Part shown: in pieces, positions 46,577-56,258 of the stretch
Layout of the letters: every line of letters starts with the position of its first letter
Numbering within the stretch: position 1 is the stretch's first letter
Assembly: GCA_018401935.1 (NCBI GenBank)
Contig: JAGYJQ010000008.1
Span: forward strand, 50,001 to 114,000
Direction of reading: 5' to 3'
Origin: Balneolaceae bacterium
Lineage (GTDB): Bacteria > Bacteroidota > Rhodothermia > Balneolales > Balneolaceae
DNA: 64,000 nucleotides
Translations under genes and position numbers: made by a program
Notes under the pieces: generated by a model
Seen by the model: only the letters and a program-made list of their open reading frames with translations
The model's database searches: none
Told to the model about the DNA's origin: nothing

Positions 46577-47419
46577 TTAGCTAAAGTTAACACTCCGGTA
46601 AAGTGCAATCCCCATAGCCATGGCAGCATTCAAACTTTCAACCCCTGTGCCCTGCTGTTCTATACGATATCTTGTGAACTCAGGGATTTCTTTTAAACGG
46701 GTCGATAGTCCTCGAGATTCGTTTCCAAGTACCCAAACCTTCGGTCCACTTGGCAGCTGAGAAGAGAGAGGGGTTGCTCCTTCCGAACCATCCAGCAACA
46801 TGATATTCCAGCCTTGATAGTGGCATTCCATCAAGGCTTCTTCAAGTTTAGCGGGGGTATGAGCAACGAATCCGGATGCTCCAACGGTACTCCGGACTAC
46901 TTTTGGATTCCACATATCAACGCACCCTTCTCCAAGCAATATACCTTGAACGCCAAACCAAACGGCCGTTCTTATAATGGTACCCATATTTCCGGGGTCT
47001 TGAATTTCATCCAAAGCGAGTAAAATGGGATTAGCTGCCGATATTATTGGATCCACGGTTTGCTGTTCATAAGCAGAAGTATTCAGCGCGAGTAAATCCT
47101 CTAAAGAACGGGATGCTGGAATTTGAATAACAGCCAACCAGCCCGAGGCATGCTCGGTGTCCGAAATATCTTTTATGGTGCTTTTGTTTATACCATATAC
47201 ACGGTCCGCATCTAAGCCGGAATCGAGTAAAAATTGTAATGGTGCACTTTGTTCATGCTCGAGATCGATGAATAGTTCATCCACAACAAGTTTTTTGTTA
47301 GTGACCATTTGCTCTATTGTATGATAGCCTTCAGCCAAAAAAACGCCTAATTGTTCTCGGTGCTTTTTACGTTTTAGCTTACGTAGAAGGGATAACTGCT
47401 TTTGGCTGGCTGTATTCAT
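46577..47419 (-). CDS. TrmH/SpoU-family RNA 2'-O-methyltransferase
   Basis: 280 residues. An N-terminal substrate-binding domain (LLRKLKRKKHREQLGVFLAE) precedes the SPOUT domain, with motif 1 LDEIQDPGNMGTIIRTAVWF and NPKVVRSTVGASGF, motif 2 VWVLGNESRGLS, and motif 3 QQGTGVESLNAAMAMGIALY, which together form the trefoil knot binding AdoMet. It probably methylates a ribose in rRNA or tRNA; the target site is not evident. It lies 73 bases upstream of the PhoH gene on the same strand and may be cotranscribed. Confidence 0.92.
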   Translation of the reverse strand: MNTASQKQLSLLRKLKRKKHREQLGVFLAEGYHTIEQMVTNKKLVVDELFIDLEHEQSAPLQFLLDSGLDADRVYGINKSTIKDISDTEHASGWLAVIQIPASRSLEDLLALNTSAYEQQTVDPIISAANPILLALDEIQDPGNMGTIIRTAVWFGVQGILLGEGCVDMWNPKVVRSTVGASGFVAHTPAKLEEALMECHYQGWNIMLLDGSEGATPLSSQLPSGPKVWVLGNESRGLSTRLKEIPEFTRYRIEQQGTGVESLNAAMAMGIALYRSVNFS

Positions 47420-47559
47420 AGGTTGGGTGAATGCGAAAATAATTCATCTAAAAATAGGTAGAATAACTCAATGATTTAGAAGAAGATTTGTGGCTATTCG
47501 TCTGTGATTTAATGCGTAAGTGCGTATCTTAGAGCATAAATAAAGCAAGAATTACTTAT

Positions 47560-49071
47560 ATGGATTTTTTACGCAAATTAGGTATTGAAGGGGTCAATGC
47601 AGGAACAAGCACCGGGACCAAGCACATGGAAAGTAAATCCCTCATCAGTAGCTTTACGCCTGTTGACGGAAAAAAAATTGCCAATGTTACTCTAACATCA
47701 AAAGAGCAATACGAACAAGTCATTGATACCGCACAGAACGCGCATTTGGTTTGGCGGGAAATGCCCGCTCCACAGAGAGGAGAAATTGTGCGACAAATAG
47801 GCGATAAATTACGCGAATTCAAGGAGCCACTTGGAAAATTAGTAACCTATGAGATGGGTAAAATTCATCAGGAAGGTCTCGGTGAAGTGCAAGAGATGAT
47901 AGATATATGTGACTTTGCAACGGGACTAAGCCGCCAGCTCTACGGGTTAACCATGCACAGCGAACGCCCAGAACATCGAATGTACGAGCAGTGGCATCCG
48001 TTGGGAATTGTGGGCATCATATCCGCTTTTAATTTCCCAGTGGCGGTGTGGAGTTGGAATGCAATGATTGCCGCTGTTTGTGGCAACGTAATGGTGTGGA
48101 AAGGATCGGAAAAAACCCCGCTTTGTGGAGTAGCCATTCAAAAAATCGTGGCTAAAGTGCTCAAAGAAAATAACCTTCCTGAAGGTATATTTAATTTGGT
48201 GACAGGTGATCGTGAGTTAGGTGAGTGGATGACTACCGATTCGCGAATTCCATTAATATCAGCTACAGGCTCCATACGTATGGGTAAGGAAGTAGCTAAA
48301 GTTGTTGGTGGTCGATTGGGCAAAAGTATTCTTGAGTTAGGAGGAAACAATGCGATCATTATCAGCAAAGATGCGGATCTGGAAATGGCAATTCGGGCAA
48401 CCGTTTTTGGAGCGGTGGGAACCTGTGGACAACGATGCACAAGTACACGTCGTCTTATTGTTCATGAAGATGTCTACGACCAAGTGAAAGAGCGCCTAGT
48501 TAGTATCTATGAGAAAATCACAATTGGAGATCCTTTAGAACCAGGCACTTTAGTTGGGCCAATGATTGACCAGGATGCGGTTATCGCTATGCAGAATGCA
48601 CTTAAACAGGCTCAAGAAGAAGGAGGAACCCTTATTTGCGGTGGACAGGTACTGGAAGATGAAGGCAATTATGTAACCCCAGCTATTGTTGAAGCAGAAA
48701 ATCATTACGAGATTGTCCAAGAAGAAACCTTTGCACCTATTCTATACCTCTTAAAGTATAGCACACAGGAAGAGGCTATTGCCATGCACAATGGAGTAAA
48801 ACAGGGCTTGAGTTCAGCTATGTTCACCTTGAACCTACGTGAAGCCGAGCGTTTTTTAAGTGCAACTGGCTCGGATTGTGGAATTGCGAACATTAATATA
48901 GGTACAAGTGGCGCCGAGATTGGGGGTGCTTTTGGTGGGGAGAAAGAAACGGGGGGAGGTCGTGAATCTGGAAGCGATGCTTGGAAAGCCTACATGCGAC
49001 GCCAAACCAATACCATAAATTGGGGTGATACCTTACCACTAGCACAAGGAATTTCCTTTGATGTAGACTAG
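47560..49071 (+). CDS. ALDH7-type aldehyde dehydrogenase (alpha-aminoadipic semialdehyde type)
   Basis: 503 residues. Hallmarks: GIISAFNFPVAVWSWNAMIA (cofactor and catalytic Asn region), WKGSEKTPLCG, SATGSIRMGKEV, ELGGNNAIIISKDADL (catalytic Glu) and GTCGQRCTSTRRL (catalytic Cys). The ELGGNN and GQRCTSTRRL segments and an overall antiquitin-like N-terminus place it in the ALDH7 branch, which oxidises alpha-aminoadipate semialdehyde/piperideine-6-carboxylate in lysine breakdown. No lysine-catabolic neighbour is present, so the substrate is inferred. The stop lies inside the first unit of a 15-bp tandem repeat. Confidence 0.92.
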   Translation: MDFLRKLGIEGVNAGTSTGTKHMESKSLISSFTPVDGKKIANVTLTSKEQYEQVIDTAQNAHLVWREMPAPQRGEIVRQIGDKLREFKEPLGKLVTYEMGKIHQEGLGEVQEMIDICDFATGLSRQLYGLTMHSERPEHRMYEQWHPLGIVGIISAFNFPVAVWSWNAMIAAVCGNVMVWKGSEKTPLCGVAIQKIVAKVLKENNLPEGIFNLVTGDRELGEWMTTDSRIPLISATGSIRMGKEVAKVVGGRLGKSILELGGNNAIIISKDADLEMAIRATVFGAVGTCGQRCTSTRRLIVHEDVYDQVKERLVSIYEKITIGDPLEPGTLVGPMIDQDAVIAMQNALKQAQEEGGTLICGGQVLEDEGNYVTPAIVEAENHYEIVQEETFAPILYLLKYSTQEEAIAMHNGVKQGLSSAMFTLNLREAERFLSATGSDCGIANINIGTSGAEIGGAFGGEKETGGGRESGSDAWKAYMRRQTNTINWGDTLPLAQGISFDVD

Positions 49072-49149
49072 GCTGATGTGAACTAGGCTGATGTGAACTA
49101 GGCTGATGTGAACTAGGCTGATGTGAACTAGGCTGATGTGAACTAGATC
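49060..49149 (+). repeat. Six tandem 15-bp units spanning a stop codon
   Basis: Units start at 49060, 49075, 49090, 49105, 49120 and 49135, with consensus GATGTGAACTAGGCT. The first unit encodes the last codons (Asp-Val-Asp-stop) of the dehydrogenase. Because the unit is 15 bases, TAG recurs in frame in every copy. The middle four units are identical. Confidence 0.95.
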
Positions 49150-49159
49150 ACTCAGCGGA

Positions 49160-50248
49160 TTACGGATTCAACCCTTTTAGATCTTCTACCACATATTCTC
49201 GACCTTTGCGGATGAGTTCACCATCCAGATACACATCCGCGCCGATACACACCAAATCCCAGTGAATAGTACTGCTGTTGCCGTTGGGTGCTACATCATA
49301 GTCCTTACCCAAGGTAAGGTGATTAGAACCATAGATTTTTTCATCAAACAGGATGTCGTACATCGGTGAAGAAATAATTGGATTCGTACCAAAACTAAAT
49401 TCACCAAAACGTCTAGATCCCTGATCCGTATCCAGAATGTCCCGTAGCGCATCATTATTGGAGGAGTCAAATTCGATGACCACCCCATCCTTGACTTCAA
49501 GTGTTACAAATTCAAAAGGCTTGCCTTGGTACACGCTAGGTGCATAAGTAATGACTCCTTGCACCGAATCGATAATAGGTGAACTGAATAGTTCTCCATC
49601 TGGGATATTATGCCTGCCATAACAAGGAATCCAATTTTGCCCTTTTACCGAAAGCACGATATCAGTACCCTCTCCCTTCAAGTGAACCTGATCGGCTTCT
49701 CGTAGGCGTTTCTCCAATGGTTCCATGGCTTTTTTGAGTTGTCCATAATCAACTAGGCATGCATCGTAATAGAACTGAGTGAATTCGCGGGTCGGTAACT
49801 TTGCATTCATAGCAAAGGCCGGGGATGGATACCGCATGATACACCAACGCGTATTATTTACGCGTTCATCAAAGTGCACAGGTTTTAAAAAATGTTCTGA
49901 ATAGGCCTTGTTAGCATTTTTACTGGCTTTAGATTGTTCGTAAATATTTTCAGATGCCCGAATACCAATAAATACGTCCATTTGTTTCATAAGTGGAAGC
50001 TGGTCAACTTTGGCTTGAATTTTCCAAAAGTCTTCATCTCCCTGTTCTACCAGCTCTCTTTGTACTTCAGTGTCTTCAATTTGAACAAAAGGATGTGCCC
50101 CTCGTTTCCGAACCCCTTGAACAAGTGCTCGTAGAAGGTCGATCCCATTTAAGCCGATCAGTTGTACCATCACATGGTCGTTTGCTTGTACTTCGGTGCT
50201 ATGGTCTAATATTAAATCGGCGAGTTGGTAATCGTAGGTTGATATCAC
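49160..50248 (-). CDS. M29 family aminopeptidase (thermophilic AmpS/PepS type)
   Basis: Metal-dependent aminopeptidase, 362 residues. The second half carries the dimetal-site motifs of family M29: NIPDGELFSSP, GEFSFGTNP (Glu), SNHLTLGKDYD (His) and STIHWDLV (His, Asp). The N-terminal half (YDYQLADLILDHSTEVQAND) gives the usual start. No signal peptide, so cytosolic peptide turnover is likely. It follows the ABC ATPase by 45 bases on the same strand. Confidence 0.93.
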   Translation of the reverse strand: MISTYDYQLADLILDHSTEVQANDHVMVQLIGLNGIDLLRALVQGVRKRGAHPFVQIEDTEVQRELVEQGDEDFWKIQAKVDQLPLMKQMDVFIGIRASENIYEQSKASKNANKAYSEHFLKPVHFDERVNNTRWCIMRYPSPAFAMNAKLPTREFTQFYYDACLVDYGQLKKAMEPLEKRLREADQVHLKGEGTDIVLSVKGQNWIPCYGRHNIPDGELFSSPIIDSVQGVITYAPSVYQGKPFEFVTLEVKDGVVIEFDSSNNDALRDILDTDQGSRRFGEFSFGTNPIISSPMYDILFDEKIYGSNHLTLGKDYDVAPNGNSSTIHWDLVCIGADVYLDGELIRKGREYVVEDLKGLNP

Positions 50249-50292
50249 GGGGAATGGGAATTAGGGTTAAAAGTGTATTCATGTGTTCGGAC

Positions 50293-50925
50293 TTAGTGAT
50301 CCAAATCCAATATCCGATCACATAAGTCAAGTTCATTTGGGTCATTTGAGGCCAAAAACAGGAGTGTTCCATTATTTCTGAGATCGGCCAAAAGTTCTTT
50401 GATCAGTTCCTTGCCTAGTGCGTCCAAATTGGCACCTGGTTCGTCTAGGAAAAGTACGCTAGGATTACGGGATAACGCAATGGCTAATTTGACTCGTTGC
50501 TGCTGTCCTGTAGATAAACGTTGATACCGGTATTCGGCTAAATCTTTAATCTGCGTTTTGGCTAACCAATCAATAGCATGCGCTTGATGGTGAGGAATTT
50601 TGTGGGGATCAAAGCCGCTCATTTTTTGCACAAAATCCATGTTTTCTTGTACAGTTAACTCGTCATAAAACTGAATATTTGGAGCAACAAATCCAATAGC
50701 CTGCCTAAAATCTTCTCGTTCTAGCACCTTGCCTTCTAGGATCCAATGTATTTCTCCCGCATCAATACCCTGCAAAAAAGCAAGACAGCGAAGTAAGGTA
50801 GATTTTCCGCTGCCGTTGGCCCCGGCAATTCCAAGTACACCTGAACGATGTTCGAAGCTTAGTTCGGAAAAAAGCCGACGATGGGTATATTGTTTTCGGA
50901 GTTGTACTGCTTTGAGTTCAATCAT
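50293..50925 (-). CDS. ABC transporter ATP-binding protein (CcmA-like)
   Basis: 210 residues, one ATPase domain: Walker A AGANGSGKSTLLRCLAFL, Q-loop region GFVAPNIQFYDELT, signature YRYQRLSTGQQQRVKLAIAL, Walker B SVLFLDEPGANLDALG and a switch residue in ASNDPNEL where most have His (Asn here). The short length and overall sequence resemble heme-exporter CcmA, but no permease or ccmB/C gene is beside it, so the cargo is unknown. It precedes the M29 aminopeptidase. Confidence 0.85.
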   Translation of the reverse strand: MIELKAVQLRKQYTHRRLFSELSFEHRSGVLGIAGANGSGKSTLLRCLAFLQGIDAGEIHWILEGKVLEREDFRQAIGFVAPNIQFYDELTVQENMDFVQKMSGFDPHKIPHHQAHAIDWLAKTQIKDLAEYRYQRLSTGQQQRVKLAIALSRNPSVLFLDEPGANLDALGKELIKELLADLRNNGTLLFLASNDPNELDLCDRILDLDH

Positions 50926-50995
50926 GAAGCATGAGTTGTTTCACCACTAAAGAGACGTTATTTTTCAAGTATACCAAAAATCCCATGCAAACGTG

Positions 50996-52756
50996 ATGAC
51001 AAAAATATCCCAACGTGTTGCTCAGCAACTATCAGAGGAATGGAAATCCTTGCCTATTTCCGTAGATGAAGCACAATTTAAGCATTTTGAACTCTTGCCG
51101 GTCTATTTACGGGAACACATTTGGGATCGAGTACAAGAGCACTTTAAAGCATCAATACGACCGGCAAACGAGCACTGGATTCAATGGGATGACGCGCAAC
51201 TAAGGCAAAAGTGGGAAGATTTTTTACAGGTAGCCGCGCAAACCATTCAAGTTCCACGAGAAGATGTAATCAAACTAGGTCAAGAGTTTGTACAGACATG
51301 GGTACCCATTTTAGTAGAACCAGGCGAGCATCTAATTCATTGGTTGTATGGTGATAAAGTAGAAATGGAGACCAAAGACATAGAAGAAAGATGTGAGGAA
51401 CTGCTTTTTTTTCCTGAGCTCAAGAATCTTATCCCGCTTTATCTTCAGCGAAAAGAATTACATGTTTTGTCAAAGGTTAGAGCCTCTCAAATTATTCAGC
51501 AGTTACACACTAAACTGGTCGAAAAATTCGATTGGGATCGGTGGGAAAGAGAATTAGAAACTCTCTATCAAGTGTGTTGTAGGAGGGATATTTCCTCGGA
51601 TTGGCTGGTGTTGTATTTTGATGATCGCGGGCTTAGCGAGTGGTCTCATAAACTACCAACAGGCAACCTAACAGTGAATCAACTCCTGGATGTGTTGAAG
51701 TCACCGGTCAGCCAAATAGAGGAACAAGAAAGTGGTTCGGAAATTGTTGAGGTAAGTAGTCAAGACATTGAGCCTGAAAGTAATCAGTCGGACTCAGATT
51801 CGGGATCCAATATGCGACATGAGCCTGCCGCTGAACGGGATCATGTATTTGACCCTGAATCGGGTGAGGAATCCGGAGAGGTTGCAACACCGCCCCTTGT
51901 ATTGGTGGCCGATGAACAGGAAGAGGAGGAAGACCATCTTCATCCTGATTCTCTCGCTTCCCTATTTATGAAAGCGGAGCCTCAAACCGAAGACCAAGCA
52001 GGGGACTCAGTTAGCATTGAGACTCCTCTGGATGATGTTGAAACGGATGGTCTGGATGATGTTGAAACGGATGGTCTGGATGATGTTGAAACGGATGGTC
52101 TGGATGATGTTGAAACGGATGGCCTGGATGATGTTGAAACGGATGAAAAAAATCTGATCAACAATGAAGTTAAAGCGCATAAAGAAGACATCATATTTGA
52201 GGATGATAATTGGTTATCCGGCGATTCATCCAGTTCCAAATCATCCGCAGACCACTCTATTAGCCAAGAGCTTAGTGGTATGTTTGACGATGAAGACAGT
52301 CTCTTTAATCGCCCAATTAAAAAGGCTCAGTCTGATGAGTCTGAAGAAGAAACCGAGAATGATACGCTAGCAAGCTCAGTTTTTGGAGATGGCAGTTCCA
52401 CGCCTTCTTCGTCTAGTACAACCAGTGCGTATGAGGAGCAGGATAGTCATCTATCTTGGCAGGAAGAAAGCGAAGAGGATGCTCTGGATGCATCAACCTG
52501 GGAAGAAAACAACGACAAGCTGGAGAATCGCTTAGCACAGGCACTGAAAAAGAATCGAAAGAAATACATTAAAAAGCTGTTTAAGGGTTCAGAAGAGGAT
52601 TATTTAACGGTTTTGGAAACACTGGAGTCGAAGTTTATATGGCCCAAGGTAGTTGCTTGTTTGCAAAAAGAGGTTATACCAGACTACGAAATTGATATGA
52701 CTTCCAAAATTATGGTGCAGTTTACCGACGAGTTAGAGAAATATTTTAACGATTAA
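50996..52756 (+). CDS. Hypothetical acidic protein with 8-residue tandem repeat
   Basis: 586 residues from ATG at 50996 (a GTG sits three bases upstream). A helical N-terminal ~250 residues (FKHFELLPVYLREHIWDRVQ, HWIQWDDAQLRQKWEDFLQV) shows no known domain. Residues ~255-505 are very rich in Asp, Glu and Ser, with five copies of DDVETDGL at about 346-384. The last ~80 residues are basic then helical (RLAQALKKNRKKYIKKLFKG ... TDELEKYFND) and look folded. No family recognised. It ends 7 bases before the carboxyltransferase gene and may be cotranscribed with it. Confidence 0.75.
   Translation: MTKISQRVAQQLSEEWKSLPISVDEAQFKHFELLPVYLREHIWDRVQEHFKASIRPANEHWIQWDDAQLRQKWEDFLQVAAQTIQVPREDVIKLGQEFVQTWVPILVEPGEHLIHWLYGDKVEMETKDIEERCEELLFFPELKNLIPLYLQRKELHVLSKVRASQIIQQLHTKLVEKFDWDRWERELETLYQVCCRRDISSDWLVLYFDDRGLSEWSHKLPTGNLTVNQLLDVLKSPVSQIEEQESGSEIVEVSSQDIEPESNQSDSDSGSNMRHEPAAERDHVFDPESGEESGEVATPPLVLVADEQEEEEDHLHPDSLASLFMKAEPQTEDQAGDSVSIETPLDDVETDGLDDVETDGLDDVETDGLDDVETDGLDDVETDEKNLINNEVKAHKEDIIFEDDNWLSGDSSSSKSSADHSISQELSGMFDDEDSLFNRPIKKAQSDESEEETENDTLASSVFGDGSSTPSSSSTTSAYEEQDSHLSWQEESEEDALDASTWEENNDKLENRLAQALKKNRKKYIKKLFKGSEEDYLTVLETLESKFIWPKVVACLQKEVIPDYEIDMTSKIMVQFTDELEKYFND
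52031..52146 (+). repeat. In-frame 24-bp tandem repeat
   Basis: Units start at 52031, 52055, 52079, 52103 and 52127, with consensus GATGATGTTGAAACGGATGG followed by TCTG; the last copy is partial. Each encodes DDVETDGL. Copies are almost identical at DNA level, with GGCCTG in place of GGTCTG once. Confidence 0.92.
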
Positions 52757-52763
52757 GCTCTGA

Positions 52764-54344
52764 ATGATGGACGCAAAAAACCCGAAACAGTCGAAATTAA
52801 AAACCAGTCATGTACAACGCTTGCAGGATATGCGGGTGGCGAGTAAACAGGGGGGAGGTAAAAAAAGGATTCAGCGGCAGCATGATAAGGGAAAATTAAC
52901 CGCAAGAGAACGATTAGATGTATTGTTGGATCCGAATTCGTTTCATGAAATTGACGCTTTTGTGACCCATCGTTCATCCGCTTTTGGGTTGGAAGATCAA
53001 AAAGTGTTGGGCGATGGGGTGGTGACCGGATCAGGGACCATTAATGGCAGGCCAGTCTATGTGTATAGTCAAGATTTTACGGTATTTGGCGGTTCATTAT
53101 CTGAGACGCATGCCGAAAAAATATGTAAAATCATGGATTTAGCCCTTAAAAATGGTCATCCTGTGATTGGGTTGAACGATTCGGGCGGCGCACGTATTCA
53201 AGAAGGGGTTTCCTCATTAGGAGGCTATGCGGAAGTTTTTTGGCGAAATAGTATGGCATCGGGTGTTATTCCTCAAATATCTGCCATTATGGGCCCGTGC
53301 GCTGGTGGAGCGGTCTATTCTCCCGCGCTCACCGATTTTATTTACATGGTTCAGGACAGTAGTTATATGTTTGTTACCGGTCCCAATGTGGTAAAAACAG
53401 TTACCCATGAAGAGGTAAGTTCAGAAGAATTAGGAGGAGCCACCACTCACACGCAGAAATCGGGAGTAGCTCATTTTGCAACGCCTAATGATGCGGTCTG
53501 CCTAAGTGAAATTCGCAGGTTAATGGACTACTTACCCTCCAATTGCGAGGAAAAACCACCAAGGATATCGTCCAGCGAACCTGACGCTCAAAAAGCAGCT
53601 GCTTTGGATACCGTGGTTCCAGAAAATCCCAACAAACCCTATGACATTAAGGAAGTCATTGAAGGTCTGGTAGATGCGGAAAGTTTTTATGAAGTCCAGC
53701 CCGATTATGCCGAGAATATGGTGACGGGGTTTGCGCGATTGGATGGGGCTAGCATAGGGATAGTAGCGAACCAACCACTAGCCATGGCCGGAGTATTATG
53801 TATTGATTCATCATTGAAAGCCGCACGATTTGTCCGATTCTGTGATGCGTTTAATATTCCGCTATTGGTCTTGGTAGATGTGCCTGGATTTTTACCTGGA
53901 ACCGATCAGGAATGGGGTGGTATTATCAAGCATGGGGCGAAGCTACTATATGCATTATGTGAGGCAACGGTGCCAAAATGCACGGTCATTACCCGTAAAG
54001 CCTATGGTGGGGCATATGATGTCATGAATTCAAAGCATATACGAGCCGATTATAATGTAGCCTGGCCTACCGCAGAAATCGCGGTTATGGGTACCAAAGG
54101 TGCGGTGGAAATTATATTTCGGCAAGAAATTGCTGACTCTGATGATCCAGTAGCCAAACAAGCCCAATTAGAGCAGCAATATGCTCAGGAGTTTGCCCAT
54201 CCATACAAGGCTGCTGCAAGGGGGTTTATTGATGATGTAGTGCTGCCTTCGGAAACTAGAGATAGGTTAATTCACGCCTTCAAAATGAGTGAGAACAAGG
54301 TAGATACAGTGCCTAGAAAAAAACATGACAATCTTCCCCTTTAG
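52764..54344 (+). CDS. Acyl-CoA carboxylase carboxyltransferase (beta) subunit, propionyl-CoA type
   Basis: Transfers CO2 from carboxybiotin to an acyl-CoA, typically propionyl-CoA to methylmalonyl-CoA. 526 residues. Two crotonase-like halves: [40 protein letters not shown] and [18 protein letters not shown] (first); [38 protein letters not shown] and [20 protein letters not shown] (second). ATG at 52767 is an equally good start. The biotin carboxylase/carrier subunit is not in the window. It follows the acidic protein by 7 bases. Confidence 0.94.
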   Translation: MMDAKNPKQSKLKTSHVQRLQDMRVASKQGGGKKRIQRQHDKGKLTARERLDVLLDPNSFHEIDAFVTHRSSAFGLEDQKVLGDGVVTGSGTINGRPVYVYSQDFTVFGGSLSETHAEKICKIMDLALKNGHPVIGLNDSGGARIQEGVSSLGGYAEVFWRNSMASGVIPQISAIMGPCAGGAVYSPALTDFIYMVQDSSYMFVTGPNVVKTVTHEEVSSEELGGATTHTQKSGVAHFATPNDAVCLSEIRRLMDYLPSNCEEKPPRISSSEPDAQKAAALDTVVPENPNKPYDIKEVIEGLVDAESFYEVQPDYAENMVTGFARLDGASIGIVANQPLAMAGVLCIDSSLKAARFVRFCDAFNIPLLVLVDVPGFLPGTDQEWGGIIKHGAKLLYALCEATVPKCTVITRKAYGGAYDVMNSKHIRADYNVAWPTAEIAVMGTKGAVEIIFRQEIADSDDPVAKQAQLEQQYAQEFAHPYKAAARGFIDDVVLPSETRDRLIHAFKMSENKVDTVPRKKHDNLPL

Positions 54345-54440
54345 TACCCGGAATCTTCGTACTTTATAGGCTGTTAAATTTCTGCTACCTACGGCTAGTT
54401 CATCCTAGAATCGGTATCGGGCTAATGTATTTTTAAATCA

Positions 54441-56258
54441 ATGCAACAAGACCTTCGAAACATCGCCATTATTGCTCACGTAGATCATGGCAAGACCACT
54501 CTGGTGGATCAAATATTAAAGCAATGTGGTACCTTCCAAGCTCACCAAGAAGTCGATGACCGGGTGATGGATTCTGGTGACCTTGAAAAAGAACGCGGGA
54601 TTACTATTTCGTCTAAAAATACAGCCGTATCTTGGAAAGAGACCAAGATAAATATAGTAGACACCCCTGGTCACGCCGATTTTGGTGGAGAGGTTGAGCG
54701 TATATTAAAAATGGTTAATGGGGTTATCCTATTGGTAGACGCTGCAGAAGGCCCATTGCCACAAACTAAATTTGTACTTCGAAAATCCTTAAGCCTGGGG
54801 TATAAGCCAATTGTGTTAATCAACAAGATTGACCGGAAGGATGCACGGCCAGACGATGTGCTAAATGAAATTTTCGACCTTTTCGTAATGCTCGATGCTA
54901 CCGATGAGCAGTTAGAGTTCCCCGTACTTTACGCGGTGGCAAAAGAGGGCATTGCAGGTAGAGAACTCAATAATATGGACGAGGATTTATCCAGCTTAAT
55001 GGATACCATTATTGATCATGTTCCCCCGCCAGATCAACCCATGGATATTCCATTCAAAATGCTGATTAGCAGCATAGATTGGAATGATTACGTGGGTCGG
55101 ATAGCAGTTGGTCGTATAGAACAAGGCATTGTAAAAGTAAATCAGGACCTTTCGTTAGTAAAAGGGACTGGTGAGGTTAAGAGTAAAGGTAGAGTGACTA
55201 AACTATTCTCATTTAGTGGTTTGAAGCGGGAGCCAGTAGAACAGGCGGTGGCAGGGGATATCGTGGCAATAGCTGGATATGAAGGTGTTCATATTGGTGA
55301 TACCTTAGCCGACTCATCCGACAAACAGCCCTTGGCTTATGTAGATTTAGACAAGCCGACCATTGCCATGTATTTTAGGGTAAACAATTCCCCATTTGCT
55401 GGGCTAGAAGGGAGTTTTGTCACCTCGAATCAGATAAAAGACCGCTTGGAGAAAGAAGTTCGTACCAATGTGGCGATGAAAGTAGAATTCACAGACAGTC
55501 CCGATGTATTTAAGGTGTCTGGGAGGGGTGAATTACAGATGGCTATACTAATAGAAACGATGCGTCGTGAAGGATACGAATTTGCCGTATCACGTCCAGA
55601 AGTACTCTTTCAGGAGATAGATGGTATTCTCCATGAACCAGTGGAAGAAGTAGTGGTTGATGTGCACACGGACTACTCCAATCGGGTCATCGATAACTTG
55701 CAGAAGCGAAAGGGAATCATGCAAGGGATGAGTCAAGAAGGGGAAAATAACCGAATTGAATTTAGAGCCCCATCAAGGGGGCTTATTGGATTTCGGGGCG
55801 AATTACTCACCGAAACCAGAGGCACTGGAATCATGCACCAACAGTTTGATACCTATGAGCCGTTTGCGGGGGAAATACCTGGACGCAGTCGTGGTGCATT
55901 AATTGCCTTAGAAAAAGGAGAGACGACTAATTATTCCCTAGAGGGCATTCAAGATCGAGGCACCTTCTTTGTAGAAGCTGGTAACCCCGTGTATATGGGA
56001 ATGGTAGTCGGGGTAAATAACCGGGCAGATGACATGGTAGTGAATGTCGTAAAGAAGAAAAACCTGACTAATCATCGTGCTACTCAGACAGCCGACGCCG
56101 TTAAAATATCACAGGCCAAAAAGATGAGCTTAGAAGAGTGTATTGAATTCTTAGCAGCAGATGAATGGCTAGAGGTAACACCAGAAAGTTTGCGAATTAG
56201 AAAACGCTTCTTAGATCATAACGAGCGTAAACGAGAAGAAAAGAAAAAGCAAAACTAG
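54441..56258 (+). CDS. typA: Translational GTPase TypA/BipA
   Basis: Ribosome-binding GTPase for ribosome assembly and stress growth. 605 residues. G domain: [20 protein letters not shown] (G1), VDTPGHADFGGEVERIL (G3), LINKID (G4). Domain II follows, with GSFVTSNQIKDRLEKEV; the C-terminal domain has RGLIGFRGELLTETRGTGIM, MVVGVNNRADDMVVNVVKKK and RATQTADAVK, all BipA-specific. Its stop overlaps the convergent AraC-type gene by four bases. Confidence 0.97.
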   Translation: MQQDLRNIAIIAHVDHGKTTLVDQILKQCGTFQAHQEVDDRVMDSGDLEKERGITISSKNTAVSWKETKINIVDTPGHADFGGEVERILKMVNGVILLVDAAEGPLPQTKFVLRKSLSLGYKPIVLINKIDRKDARPDDVLNEIFDLFVMLDATDEQLEFPVLYAVAKEGIAGRELNNMDEDLSSLMDTIIDHVPPPDQPMDIPFKMLISSIDWNDYVGRIAVGRIEQGIVKVNQDLSLVKGTGEVKSKGRVTKLFSFSGLKREPVEQAVAGDIVAIAGYEGVHIGDTLADSSDKQPLAYVDLDKPTIAMYFRVNNSPFAGLEGSFVTSNQIKDRLEKEVRTNVAMKVEFTDSPDVFKVSGRGELQMAILIETMRREGYEFAVSRPEVLFQEIDGILHEPVEEVVVDVHTDYSNRVIDNLQKRKGIMQGMSQEGENNRIEFRAPSRGLIGFRGELLTETRGTGIMHQQFDTYEPFAGEIPGRSRGALIALEKGETTNYSLEGIQDRGTFFVEAGNPVYMGMVVGVNNRADDMVVNVVKKKNLTNHRATQTADAVKISQAKKMSLEECIEFLAADEWLEVTPESLRIRKRFLDHNERKREEKKKQN

